From: Sphingopyxis sp. H050
Lineage (GTDB): Bacteria > Pseudomonadota > Alphaproteobacteria > Sphingomonadales > Sphingomonadaceae
NCBI RefSeq assembly: GCF_001468265.1
Contig: NZ_LNRZ01000007.1
Span: 161,741-225,740, forward strand
Direction: 5' to 3'
Length of the DNA: 64,000 nucleotides
Shown here: positions 33,458 through 41,954 of the stretch, in pieces
How the letters are laid out: every line of letters starts with the position of its first letter
Position numbering within the stretch: position 1 is the stretch's first letter
Program-made: the position numbers and the translations under genes
Notes under the pieces: generated by a model
What the model was told of the DNA's origin: nothing
What the model saw: only the letters and a program-made list of their open reading frames with translations
Databases searched by the model: none

Positions 33458-33916
33458 TCAAAGACCGAGCGACTTGTTCTCAACGACTTCGAGCGGCGGC
33501 GGCGATTTCACCGCGCCGGCGCGGCGGTGCGACAGCTTGCCTTCGACCTTGCCGCCATTTTCGATCGTGATCGTTTCATAGATCACGTCGCCGGTAATGC
33601 GCGCGGTCGCGTGGACGATCAGCGTCTTGGCTTCGATCGACCCGTCGAGCAGGCCCGCGATCTTCGCGGTGTCTGCGGTCACCGCGCCCTTGATTTCGCT
33701 CGCCTCGCCCTGGACGAGGTTGGCGCATTTGAGGTCGCCCTCGATCTTGCCGTCGATGTGCAGATCGACGCTCGCCGCGACGTTGCCGGTAATGACGACA
33801 TCCGATCCGAGGACCGAGAAGGTCGTGTGGCGCGCGCCGCTCGCCATCTTAGCGGGCACCGTTGGCAGCGACGGAACCGACTCGCTGTCGGGCGTCGTCT
33901 TTGACTTCGAGAACAT
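33458..33916 (-). CDS. Bactofilin (polymer-forming cytoskeletal protein)
   Basis: Bactofilins self-assemble into filaments that position cell-wall enzymes. The 152-residue product shows the repeated beta-helix pattern FSVLGSDVVITGNVAASVDLHIDGKIEGDLKCANLVQGEASEIKGAVTADTAKIAGLLDGSIEAKTLIVHATARITGDVIYETITIENGGKVEGKL in family form, flanked by short disordered ends. The ATG at 33916 lies 68 nt inside the upstream M23 gene. An internal ATG at 33847 immediately after that gene's stop would skip 23 residues of the N-terminus. Coupling to the M23 peptidase is common for this family. Confidence 0.93.
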   Translation of the reverse strand: MFSKSKTTPDSESVPSLPTVPAKMASGARHTTFSVLGSDVVITGNVAASVDLHIDGKIEGDLKCANLVQGEASEIKGAVTADTAKIAGLLDGSIEAKTLIVHATARITGDVIYETITIENGGKVEGKLSHRRAGAVKSPPPLEVVENKSLGL

Positions 33917-35045
33917 CGGCTTTGGCCTCCAGGAAACGGCGCGGGTTGACCGCGACCCCGTTCAAACGAACTTCGAAATGAAGATGGCTGCCGGTCGAAC
34001 GGCCGGTCGAACCCATCTTCGCGATCTGCTGGCCGGCCGCCACCTGGCTGCCGACGCGGGTGGTGAAGCCCGACAAGTGGGCGTAGCGGGTCAGGATGCC
34101 CTGGCCATGGTCGACCTCGACGACATTGCCATAGCCCGACTTCTGACCGACGAAGACGACGCGGCCGGGCGCGGCGGCCACGATTGGGGTGCCGATCGGG
34201 CCGCGGAAGTCGAGGCCGGCGTGCATCGCGCCGGCACCGGTGAACGGATCGCTGCGATAGCCGAAGCTCGACGTCATCATCAGCACGTCGGCGGGCTTGC
34301 CCGAGGGAACGGCGACGAGCGTGCGTTCGAGCACTTCCATGCGGAACAGCGCGCCTTCGAGCGCGGCGAATGAGGCACCGAGCGCCTTCGCCTTGCCCAT
34401 CTTGCCGCGGTACGGAATGAAGGGACCACCGCGGCCGGCCGCGGCATTGCGGACAAGGCCCTTGGGGTCGAGCCCGAGCTGCGCGACCGCGACTTCGGCC
34501 TTGGCGGCGCGTTCGTTGACGGCGGCGAGCAGGCGGCCGGCGAAGGCCTCCTGACGCTGTTCGATGCGTGCGAGCGCCTGCGCCTCGGGGGGCAGGTTCG
34601 GATCGATCGCGCTGGTTTCGAGGGCTGCGGGTTCGGCCTTGGCCTCGCTGCCGATTTCCGGCGTCACCGCCGCGGGCTCGACACCGAAATGATCGGCGGA
34701 CCATTGTTCGAGCTGTTCCTGCCGCTCTTCGAGGTCGGCGGCGGTTTCGGCGACGCGGTCGCGATATTTGGCGATGCGCGCTTCCGACGCCGCGGCCGCC
34801 GCCGCCTTTTGCGCGACCTCGGCGCGTTCGCCCGAGGTCAGCAGCTGGTTCGCGAGGATGGCGAGCGTGATGCCCGCCCATGCGAGCAGGACCGCGCCCG
34901 TGATCAGCGCGACGCGCTTTTGCCAGACGGCGGAAATACGAATGAAACGCACATGACCGTGCGTGCGAACGAAGATTTCATGGTCCTGAAACAGCGCAGA
35001 AATACGCTGCCGCAAATCGCGCAGGCCCGTGGTTTTCGAAGACAA
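33849..35045 (-). CDS. M23 family metallopeptidase (peptidoglycan endopeptidase)
   Basis: The product of about 398 residues has a short cytoplasmic start (DHEIFVRTHGHVRFIRIS), one membrane segment (RVALITGAVLLAWAGITLAI), a periplasmic coiled-coil region (about residues 60-150, rich in Ala/Glu/Gln with AETAADLEERQEQLEQW), and the M23 lysostaphin-type domain with the metal-binding HAGLDFRG (His and Asp), YAHLSGF and GSHLHFEVRL (HxH). The most likely start is a TTG at 35045, since the frame above it is a GC-rich leader overlapping the divergent gene. It overlaps bactofilin by 68 nt, so bactofilin may localise this enzyme. Confidence 0.85.
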   Translation of the reverse strand: MSSKTTGLRDLRQRISALFQDHEIFVRTHGHVRFIRISAVWQKRVALITGAVLLAWAGITLAILANQLLTSGERAEVAQKAAAAAASEARIAKYRDRVAETAADLEERQEQLEQWSADHFGVEPAAVTPEIGSEAKAEPAALETSAIDPNLPPEAQALARIEQRQEAFAGRLLAAVNERAAKAEVAVAQLGLDPKGLVRNAAAGRGGPFIPYRGKMGKAKALGASFAALEGALFRMEVLERTLVAVPSGKPADVLMMTSSFGYRSDPFTGAGAMHAGLDFRGPIGTPIVAAAPGRVVFVGQKSGYGNVVEVDHGQGILTRYAHLSGFTTRVGSQVAAGQQIAKMGSTGRSTGSHLHFEVRLNGVAVNPRRFLEAKADVLEVKDDARQRVGSVAANGAR

Positions 35046-35277
35046 GTGGCGACCCCATCTTGTTATATTGTGGAGCCCTCCGCCCCGACTTGATGGGCGC
35101 CTTATCAGCGCAAGGTTGTACTTGCGAATCTTTGCTCGGCGACTCGCGCCGAGTCGAAAAGGACTCGCGGTGAACGGTGTTGTGGGGCGGTAACAGTGCC
35201 ATTTTGGCTCGATTCTGCGCTGCGAATCGGGTGTTAACATTGACGGCTTGCTTACCATTTCGGCGTAGGGGAGAGCG

Positions 35278-36699
35278 GTGACCCATATGCCCAAAATCAC
35301 CCCCGCCGAAGGCGCAAATGCCGTGGAAGAACAGGCGCCTGTGAGCCGCCAGCGGCCGCGCTCGGCGGTCAGCGCCGCGGTCGGGCTCGTCGGTCTGATC
35401 GGGCTGCTCTCCTATTTGCTGATCGCGCGCTATGCCCCTGAAATCGCGGCGTGGCTCGGCGTCGACTGGGGGAACCGGGGCGTGATGGACGGGCCGAATT
35501 CGGCGATTGCCAGCGTGCTCGCCTGCGGTATGCCGATGGTTTTGTGGTCGGTCTTCGTCGACAAGGTGCATCGCAATCCTTCGACCGGCATCGACTGGAG
35601 CCTGCGCCGTCCGTGGCGCGAGACGCTCGACATCAGCCTGACCAAACTCGCGGGCCTGTGGGCGACCTGGGCGCTGATCGCGGGCTTCTATGCGACAATG
35701 CGCTATTATTGGGAGGGCAATTACGCCTTTTCGATGGACCTGCTGACACGCGTCGCGCCGTGGCTGCTGCTGGTCTCGGTGCCCTATATGCTGTGGCTCG
35801 ACCGGCGCATGGTCGAGCCCCGCGACGGCTGTTACCAGTTCGGCCGCTGGATGATTGCAGGCCCGAAAGCGGGTAGGGGTCAGCCGGTCGACGGCCGCGC
35901 GATCGGCCATCATTTCCGCGCCTGGGCGGTGAAGGGCTTTTTCACCGCCTTCATGCTGTCGATCGTGCCGGGCAATTTCGCGTCGCTGGTCGGCGTGCCG
36001 ATGAGCGAGATGCTCGCCAATCCCTATATGACCGGGGTCTGGGCGATCAACGTGCTGTACCTGGTCGACGTCCATATTGCGACCGTCGGCTACATCCTGA
36101 CGATGAAACCGCTCGATTCGCACATCCGGACGGCGAACCCCTATTTCATGGGCTGGGTCGCGGCGCTTGCCTGTTACCCGCCCTTCCTGCTGATGAACGG
36201 CGGGCCGCTCGACTATCAGGTCAATGGCGCCGACTGGGGCTATTGGCTGGCGGGGCACGACACGCTGATGACGGTCTGGGCGGTGGTGCTGTTCCTGCTG
36301 GTCGCGGTCTATGCCTGGGCGACGATGGCGTTCGGCATCCGCTTTTCGAACCTGACGCACCGCGGCGTGATCACGCACGGGCCGTATAAATTCACCCGGC
36401 ACCCCGCCTATGTGTCGAAGAATTTGAGCTGGTGGGTCGGCTCGCTGCCCTTCCTCGTCACCGCGGGCGGTGCGGTCGAGGCAGTGCGCAACACGCTGCT
36501 GCTGGCGGCGGTCAGCGGCATCTATTACTGGCGCGCGAAGACCGAGGAGAAGCATCTTCTCGCCGATCCGGCCTATCAGGCCTATTGGAGCTGGGCGCAG
36601 GCGCATGCCTTCGTCCCCCGGCTGTTCGGCAGGCTGAGCGGGCGCTCACGTCCGCTCATCCGCCTCGACCCAGATCCGCGCGTCGGACCGGTCGCCTGA
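35278..36699 (+). CDS. Isoprenylcysteine methyltransferase-like (ICMT/PEMT) membrane methyltransferase
   Basis: The 473-residue product is polytopic, with about eleven hydrophobic segments, and ends in an ICMT/PEMT-type module: GVITHGPYKFTRHPAYVSKNLSWWVGSLPF, then AVRNTLLLAAVSGIYYWRAKTEEKHLLADPAYQAYW. The HPAY and EEKHL segments bind SAM and the lipid substrate in that family. The start is probably the GTG at 35278 with GGGGAGAG upstream; an ATG at 35287 is also possible. Its long N-terminal membrane half is not found in the short PEMT enzymes, so the substrate is open. It is divergent from the M23 gene. Confidence 0.8.
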   Translation: MTHMPKITPAEGANAVEEQAPVSRQRPRSAVSAAVGLVGLIGLLSYLLIARYAPEIAAWLGVDWGNRGVMDGPNSAIASVLACGMPMVLWSVFVDKVHRNPSTGIDWSLRRPWRETLDISLTKLAGLWATWALIAGFYATMRYYWEGNYAFSMDLLTRVAPWLLLVSVPYMLWLDRRMVEPRDGCYQFGRWMIAGPKAGRGQPVDGRAIGHHFRAWAVKGFFTAFMLSIVPGNFASLVGVPMSEMLANPYMTGVWAINVLYLVDVHIATVGYILTMKPLDSHIRTANPYFMGWVAALACYPPFLLMNGGPLDYQVNGADWGYWLAGHDTLMTVWAVVLFLLVAVYAWATMAFGIRFSNLTHRGVITHGPYKFTRHPAYVSKNLSWWVGSLPFLVTAGGAVEAVRNTLLLAAVSGIYYWRAKTEEKHLLADPAYQAYWSWAQAHAFVPRLFGRLSGRSRPLIRLDPDPRVGPVA

Positions 36700-36735
36700 T
36701 GCGGGTGAGCGCCGGCAGGCGCCCACCCCGTTTCA

Positions 36736-38997
36736 TCAGAATTTGAAGCCTGCCTCGACGCCCCAGATGCGGGGTTCGTTGACGTAGCTCGTCAGGTTGT
36801 TGAAATCGATGCCGCCGGTCGGCGAGGCGTCGTTCGTGATGTTGCGCACGAAGCCCGCAATATCGAAGCGGTCGGTGCGATAGCCGACGCGCAGGCCGCC
36901 CTCGATCATCTTGTCGTCCGAGAATTCGACCGACTGATACAGGAAGAACTGGATCTTCGAGCGGTAATACCAGTCGGTGAACGCGTAGATCGCGCCGTCG
37001 CCGACGGGAATTTCATAGCCCGCGGTCCAGTTGAGCGTCCATTTCGGCGACTGCGGCAGCTGGTTGCCGTCGATCGAATAGATGCCGGGGCTGCCCGGGC
37101 GCACCGGGTCGAGCACGGTGCACGGCGTCGCCGAGCCGCAGCCCGCGACGAAGGCGCCCGCATCGTCGATCTTGGCGATGTTCCAGGCGCCGCCGACCGA
37201 GAAGGTCAGCCCGCGGGCGGGCGCCGCCTGCAGTTCGGCCTCGATGCCATGGCCCTTGGCGTCGACGTTGAGCAGGCTGGCGACGTTCGAGGTGCCGCCG
37301 ACCGCGGTCAGCTGCAGGTCCTTGGTGTCGAAATAATAGCCGGTCAGGTTGAAGCGGACGCGGTTGTCGAGGAAGGCGGTCTTGATGCCGGCCTCGTACG
37401 ACATCGTCTCTTCCTGGTCGGCGGTCGAGATGCTGCGCGAGAAGGTCAGGCGGCCCTGCACCGACGGCGCGCGATAGCCGCGTGCGACGCGGGCATAGAT
37501 CGTCAGGTCATCCGACGCCTCATAGGTCGCGCTGGCGTCCCATGTCAGCAGCTTGCCCTTGACCTTGGCGGCCTGCGGCGGGACCGGGGTGTTCGGATTG
37601 ACGACGAAGATCGGCCGCGTTTCGACCGGACGCGAGGCGACGAAATCGCGCGTGTCGTGGTTGTAGCGCGCCCCGGCCTGCAGCTTGAAGCCGTTGTCGA
37701 ACGCGTAATTGACCGAGCCGAAGAGGCCATAGGCTTCGCTGTCCTGACGCTGGATCGCGATCGCCGACGGGGTCGCATCGGTCGGGCCGCCGAATTCGAA
37801 GCTCGAGATGTCGAGCTTTTCGTCGAAATAGAAGGCGCCGAACTGGTAACCGAGCCCGCCGCTGTTGTTGGAGGCGACGCGGACCTCCTGCGTGAACTGG
37901 TCGAGGCTCGGGACATTGTCCTGGCTCTGCGCCTGGAAGGGGATCAGGCCCGGCCCCGAGACGGGCAGGAAGACGGCGCCGAAGCCGCCGTCGATGTCGC
38001 CGCGGCTGCGGAAATTGCCGTTCCAGTAGGAGGTGATCGAATAGAGCGTCACCGCGCCCAGATCATATTCGAGGTTCAGCCCGACATTATAGGTGTTGAG
38101 CTTCTGGAAATTGAGCCCGTCCTGATAGACCTTGTCGCGCTCGAACGCGGTGCCCGCGCCGCCGAGGCCGACGAGGTGGTTGCTGCCCGGCACCTGCGTG
38201 TTGGCGCGGAAGATGATCGCCGAGCCGTCATAGACGCGGACCTGACCGATCAGGCGGCCGGTGAACGGGCCGTTTTCGTACTGGAGCTGGAGGCGCGCGG
38301 CGATGTCGTCATAGCCGCCGAGGTCCTTCTTCTGCGTGGTGGCGACATTGTCGACCCAGTCGTCGCGATGCTGGAACAGCGTCGACAGGCGAACCGAGAA
38401 GCCATTGTCGTCGGCGGCGCCCGCCGCAACTTCGACTTGGCTGGTGCCGTAGCGGCCATAGCTGGCGCGCGCATAGCCGCCGGTCTTGCCCGGCTTGACG
38501 GTGTCGAACTTGACGATGCCGGCGGGGGTGTTGCGGCCGAACAGCGTGCCCTGCGGCCCGCGGAGGACTTCGACGCGGTCGAGGTCGAAGATCGGGAAAC
38601 CCTTCAGGATCGGGTTTTCGAGGACGACGTCGTCATAGACGAGGCTGACCGGCTGCGAGGCGTTGAGGTCGAAGTCGGTGTTGCCGAGCCCGCGGATATA
38701 GAAGCGCGGGAAGGTGCGGCCGAACGAGCTTTCGATGTTGAGGCTGGGGACGCGGCCGGCGAGGGCGCGAACGTCCGAACCGGTCGAGGTGATCGCGCCG
38801 AGCGTATCGCCCGAAAGGACGCTGACCGCGACGGGGACGTCCTGCAGGCTTTCCTCGCGGCGCTGCGCGGTGACGACGATGTCGCCGAGGCCGGCGTCTT
38901 CGGCCGCGGGGGCATTGTCTTGCGCGGCGGCGGGAGCGGCCCAGCTGCCAGCGGCGAGGGCGATGGTTATGGCGATAGCGGAAGGAAAGTGGCGCAT
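36736..38997 (-). CDS. TonB-dependent receptor
   Basis: The 753-residue product has a signal peptide (AITIALAAGSWAAPAAAQ), a plug with the TonB-box-type stretch DIVVTAQRREESLQDVPVAVSVLSG, the GLGNTDFDLNASQPVSLVYDDVVLENPILKGFPIFDLDRVEVLRGPQGTLFGRNTPAGIV plug end in family form, and a 22-strand-type barrel ending with an aromatic residue (GVEAGFKF). It is an outer-membrane active importer; its plug resembles those of sphingomonad receptors for aromatic or polyphenol/polymeric ligands but the ligand is not predictable. The ATG at 38997 gives the best signal peptide. Confidence 0.93.
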   Translation of the reverse strand: MRHFPSAIAITIALAAGSWAAPAAAQDNAPAAEDAGLGDIVVTAQRREESLQDVPVAVSVLSGDTLGAITSTGSDVRALAGRVPSLNIESSFGRTFPRFYIRGLGNTDFDLNASQPVSLVYDDVVLENPILKGFPIFDLDRVEVLRGPQGTLFGRNTPAGIVKFDTVKPGKTGGYARASYGRYGTSQVEVAAGAADDNGFSVRLSTLFQHRDDWVDNVATTQKKDLGGYDDIAARLQLQYENGPFTGRLIGQVRVYDGSAIIFRANTQVPGSNHLVGLGGAGTAFERDKVYQDGLNFQKLNTYNVGLNLEYDLGAVTLYSITSYWNGNFRSRGDIDGGFGAVFLPVSGPGLIPFQAQSQDNVPSLDQFTQEVRVASNNSGGLGYQFGAFYFDEKLDISSFEFGGPTDATPSAIAIQRQDSEAYGLFGSVNYAFDNGFKLQAGARYNHDTRDFVASRPVETRPIFVVNPNTPVPPQAAKVKGKLLTWDASATYEASDDLTIYARVARGYRAPSVQGRLTFSRSISTADQEETMSYEAGIKTAFLDNRVRFNLTGYYFDTKDLQLTAVGGTSNVASLLNVDAKGHGIEAELQAAPARGLTFSVGGAWNIAKIDDAGAFVAGCGSATPCTVLDPVRPGSPGIYSIDGNQLPQSPKWTLNWTAGYEIPVGDGAIYAFTDWYYRSKIQFFLYQSVEFSDDKMIEGGLRVGYRTDRFDIAGFVRNITNDASPTGGIDFNNLTSYVNEPRIWGVEAGFKF

Positions 38998-39144
38998 GGC
39001 AAGCTTCCTGAAACAGAGTGGGAGATGGGAGAGCGGTAAGACCAGCCGCCCTTTGACTCCGCGCGCGCGCGCAATCAATCGCCCACGCCCGCCACCGCTC
39101 ATTTTCGTGTCAGCAGTGTTGCGCATTTGCTGCACCTTTGGGGT

Positions 39145-40104
39145 TCAGCCGCTCGCGCTTTTTCGTGCTTCCATGCCCTCGGGCGCCGGATCGTTGGCCG
39201 GATCGGGCAGCGCGAAGAAGGCGCGGCGGGCGGTTTCGCCGGCCTGGCGGAGCGGGGCGACGGCCTCGGCCCAGGCCGCTTCCCAGGCATCCTCCTCCTC
39301 GGGGGCGAGGGCGCGTTCATAGGCCTCTTCGCCGAACGCGCCTTCCTCGGTGCCCGCGAAGCCCTCGGGCGGGGGGAAGTTGGTGCGCCATTCGTCATGC
39401 TCCTCGTCGTGCCAGACGGTCATCGCGGCGGCCTCTTCCTCGGGGGTCGGTTCGGCCTCGGGCTCGGCGTCGGAATCGGCGGAAATCTGCGTAACTTCAT
39501 TCGCGATTCGCGTGCCGCGCCACAGGGTGGCCAGCGGGTTGGCGCGGTTGTCGCGCGCGGCGAGCCAGAGCGCGAGGGCGGCGCTGTGGCCTTCGGTATC
39601 GGCGCTTTCGGGCCCGGCGCCGTCGGGCGCCGCAACGTCGAACGCGTCGAAGAGCGACAGGAAGCCCGGCCAGTCGCCGGCGACGATCTGCGCCAGCATC
39701 TCCTCGCCCGGGCGGGCACGGGTTTCGACCATGCGGTCGAGCCGCGCGAGCATCGCGAGGCCGAGGCGGCTGTCGATGCGGCGGCGCTTGACGAAGCTGC
39801 GGCCGTCCTCGCGCTGCAGCTCGGTGGTTTCGTCATGTCCCCAGATCGCGCGGTCGAGCAGCTCGTCGACGAGCCGCCCGCGCGCGATCAGCAGCGCCGC
39901 GGCGCAGCCGAGCTTGAACGCCGCGCCCTCGGGGCGCTGCTTGAGCTGATAGACGGCGGAGGGCGACATGCAGACCTTCGCCGCCGAAATCTTGACCGAC
40001 CCGTTGGTGGCGAACGCCTCCAGAAACTCGCGCTGGAGCCGCGGCGTCCAGTGATAGCTGCCAGGGGCGGGGATATGCGCGGGATCGTGCGGGGCGTCGT
40101 CCAT
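39145..40104 (-). CDS. HTH-like hypothetical protein of sphingomonads
   Basis: The 319-residue product has an N-terminal helical region resembling a terminase-small-subunit/Hin-type helix-turn-helix (WTPRLQREFLEAFATNGSVKISAAKVCMSPSAVYQLKQRPEG), a middle helical part, and a long acidic C-terminal tail rich in Glu/Pro. No catalytic motif is seen. A dispersed repeat (39481-39508) is translated in frame here as IANEVTQIS. The gene stands alone with a repeat-rich 402-bp gap upstream. DNA binding is only an inference from the N-terminus. Confidence 0.65.
   Translation of the reverse strand: MDDAPHDPAHIPAPGSYHWTPRLQREFLEAFATNGSVKISAAKVCMSPSAVYQLKQRPEGAAFKLGCAAALLIARGRLVDELLDRAIWGHDETTELQREDGRSFVKRRRIDSRLGLAMLARLDRMVETRARPGEEMLAQIVAGDWPGFLSLFDAFDVAAPDGAGPESADTEGHSAALALWLAARDNRANPLATLWRGTRIANEVTQISADSDAEPEAEPTPEEEAAAMTVWHDEEHDEWRTNFPPPEGFAGTEEGAFGEEAYERALAPEEEDAWEAAWAEAVAPLRQAGETARRAFFALPDPANDPAPEGMEARKSASG
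39481..39508. repeat. ~28-bp dispersed element inside a coding sequence
   Basis: GGAAATCTGCGTAACTTCAT and the next 8 bases match the element at 21211-21238 in 26 of 28 positions. Here it lies in frame in the 39145-40104 gene, adding a short peptide, which suggests insertion. Confidence 0.75.
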
Positions 40105-40235
40105 CGATTCGTCCTTTCGGTTGGGTGAAACCGCACGAGCGAACCATATGGGTGAAATGTAGGAAAGGGGAAAGTGCGGATTGTGATCCTATTTCGTCGT
40201 GTCTGCTTTCCGACCGGAAGCTGCCTAACCTACCG

Positions 40236-40317
40236 CCGTTCGCATCGAGCGAAGTCGAGATGCCCCTCGGCGTGGCGCAAGGTCGATGGGTGTCTCGACT
40301 GCGCTCGACACGAACGG
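40236..40317. repeat. Dispersed palindromic element, type C
   Basis: CCGTTCGCATCGAGCGAAGT opens and ACTGCGCTCGACACGAACGG closes an imperfect inverted repeat with arms of about 28 bp. It lies in the 402-bp gene-free gap 40105-40506, which also holds the type D element; the remaining ~200 bp contain nothing I recognise. Confidence 0.8.
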
Positions 40318-40361
40318 ACAAGGGATCGACCGAAAACGACCGGAACACGACATTTATAGCT

Positions 40362-40466
40362 TCGTCATCCTGAACTTGTTTCAGGATCCATGGTCTGCCG
40401 TTTCCTTCGGCGCGGCATTTCATTCGAGCTCGGACCATGGATGCTGAAACAAGTTCAGCATGACGA
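40362..40466. repeat. Dispersed palindromic element, type D
   Basis: TCGTCATCCTGAACTTGTTT opens and AAACAAGTTCAGCATGACGA closes the element, with further complementary sequence (CAGGATCCATGGTC and GACCATGGATGCTG) inside the arms and a variable ~37-bp centre. It lies 40 bp downstream of the gshA stop (gshA is on the minus strand). Confidence 0.85.
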
Positions 40467-40506
40467 GAATTGAACGACCGCTCACCACCTCAAAGTGGTC
40501 GCGGCG

Positions 40507-41892
40507 TCAGAAGCTCAACTCGTCGTAGATTTTGGAAAGATCGTGGTTCCACGACCCCTCGTAGCGGTCGAGCAGGTCGTGCGCGGGCGATTTGCCCGAG
40601 GCGGCGATGCGGCGCAGCGGTTCGAGGAAGCCGACCTCGTTGTCGCCCATCGAATTGACCTCGCCGCGCGCGGCTAGGCCGGCGGCGGCGATGTCGAGGA
40701 CGCGGTGCGCGAGCTGTCCGACCGTGCCGCCGCCGGGCGCGGGGGCGTCGAGGCCCTCGCTGGGGACGGCGTTGCGCAGCGTCTGCTGCTCCTCGATGCT
40801 CCAGCCCTTGACCAGATCCCACGCGGCGTCGAGCGCGCCCTGATCGTAAAGCAGCCCGACCCAGAGCGCAGGAAGCGCGCAGATGCGGTTCCACGGGCCG
40901 CCGTCGGCGCCGCGCATTTCGAGAAAGCTCTTCAAGCGCACTTCGGGGAAGGCGGTCGAGAGATGGTCGGTCCAGTCGGAAAGCCGCGGCAGTTCGCCGG
41001 GAAGCGCGGGGAGTTCGCCCTTCAGGAAGTCGCGGAAGCTCTGCCCCGCGGCGTCGATATACTGGCCGTCGCGGAAGACGAAATACATCGGCACGTCGAG
41101 CATATAGTCGACGTAGCGATCATAGCCGAAGCCGTCCTCGAAGACGAAGGGCAGCATGCCGGTGCGCGCCGGATCGGTGTCGGTCCAGATATGGCTGCGG
41201 TACGACATATAGCCGTTGGGCCGCCCTTCGGTGAAGGGCGACGCGGCGAAGAGCGCGGTCGCGAGCGGCTGGAGCGCGAGCGACACGCGGAATTTCTGCA
41301 CCATGTCGGCCTCGCTCGCATAATCGAGGTTGGTCTGGATCGTGCAGGTGCGCAGCATCATGTCGAGCCCCATGGTGCCGACGCGCGGCATATGCTGGAG
41401 CATGATCTTGTAGCGGCCCTTGGGCATGATCGGCAGCTCGGCGCGGGTCTTGTCGGGCCACATGCCGAGCCCGAGGAAGCCGAGGCCGAGTTCGGCGCCA
41501 ACCTCCTTGACCTGCTTCAAGTGACGCCCGGTCTCGGCGCAGGTCTGGTGCAGGTTTTCGAGCGGCGCGCCCGACAGTTCGAGCTGTCCGGCGGGTTCGA
41601 GGCTGATTGCGCCGTCGCTGCCCGACAAGGCGATGACCCTCCCGTTTTCTGGGCCGCCTTCGATGACCGGCTCCCAGCCGAAGCGGGTGAGCGCCATCAA
41701 GAGGTCGCGGATGCCGCCGGGTTCGTCATAGGAGGGCGCGCGATGGTCGGCGGTGCGATAGACGAATTTCTCGTGCTCGGTGCCGATGCGCCAGCGGTCC
41801 TTCGGCTTCTCGCCCTTGATCATGGGGATCGCGAGCTGGTCGCGGCTTTCGACGATGGGATCGTTGCTGTCGGAGGCGGTTCGCGTGGTCAT
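40507..41892 (-). CDS. gshA: Glutamate-cysteine ligase
   Basis: GshA makes gamma-glutamylcysteine, the first step of glutathione synthesis. The 461-residue product is of the plant/alphaproteobacterial class (GCS2-type): the start has RIGTEHEKFVYR, and later EPAGQLELSGAPLENLHQTC, QTNLDYASEADMVQKFRVSLALQPL and FLEMRGADGGPWNRICALPALWVGLLYD match the family. Length is standard. It is preceded upstream by a candidate palindrome (41905-41916) and the stop of the surface protein gene. Confidence 0.94.
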   Translation of the reverse strand: MTTRTASDSNDPIVESRDQLAIPMIKGEKPKDRWRIGTEHEKFVYRTADHRAPSYDEPGGIRDLLMALTRFGWEPVIEGGPENGRVIALSGSDGAISLEPAGQLELSGAPLENLHQTCAETGRHLKQVKEVGAELGLGFLGLGMWPDKTRAELPIMPKGRYKIMLQHMPRVGTMGLDMMLRTCTIQTNLDYASEADMVQKFRVSLALQPLATALFAASPFTEGRPNGYMSYRSHIWTDTDPARTGMLPFVFEDGFGYDRYVDYMLDVPMYFVFRDGQYIDAAGQSFRDFLKGELPALPGELPRLSDWTDHLSTAFPEVRLKSFLEMRGADGGPWNRICALPALWVGLLYDQGALDAAWDLVKGWSIEEQQTLRNAVPSEGLDAPAPGGGTVGQLAHRVLDIAAAGLAARGEVNSMGDNEVGFLEPLRRIAASGKSPAHDLLDRYEGSWNHDLSKIYDELSF

Positions 41893-41904
41893 GTCGCGCC
41901 ACTA

Positions 41905-41916
41905 TACTATTCAGTA
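41905..41916. promoter_or_regulatory. TACTnnnnAGTA palindrome in the gshA leader
   Basis: TACTATTCAGTA is a short perfect inverted repeat (4-bp arms, 4-nt spacer) 13 nt upstream of the gshA start codon, next to a TATAGT sequence on the minus strand that could serve as a -10 box. A repressor site is possible but not proven. Confidence 0.3.
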
Positions 41917-41954
41917 CAGAATGCAATCGGGCGGTTGCGCCCCGGTTTCGACGC

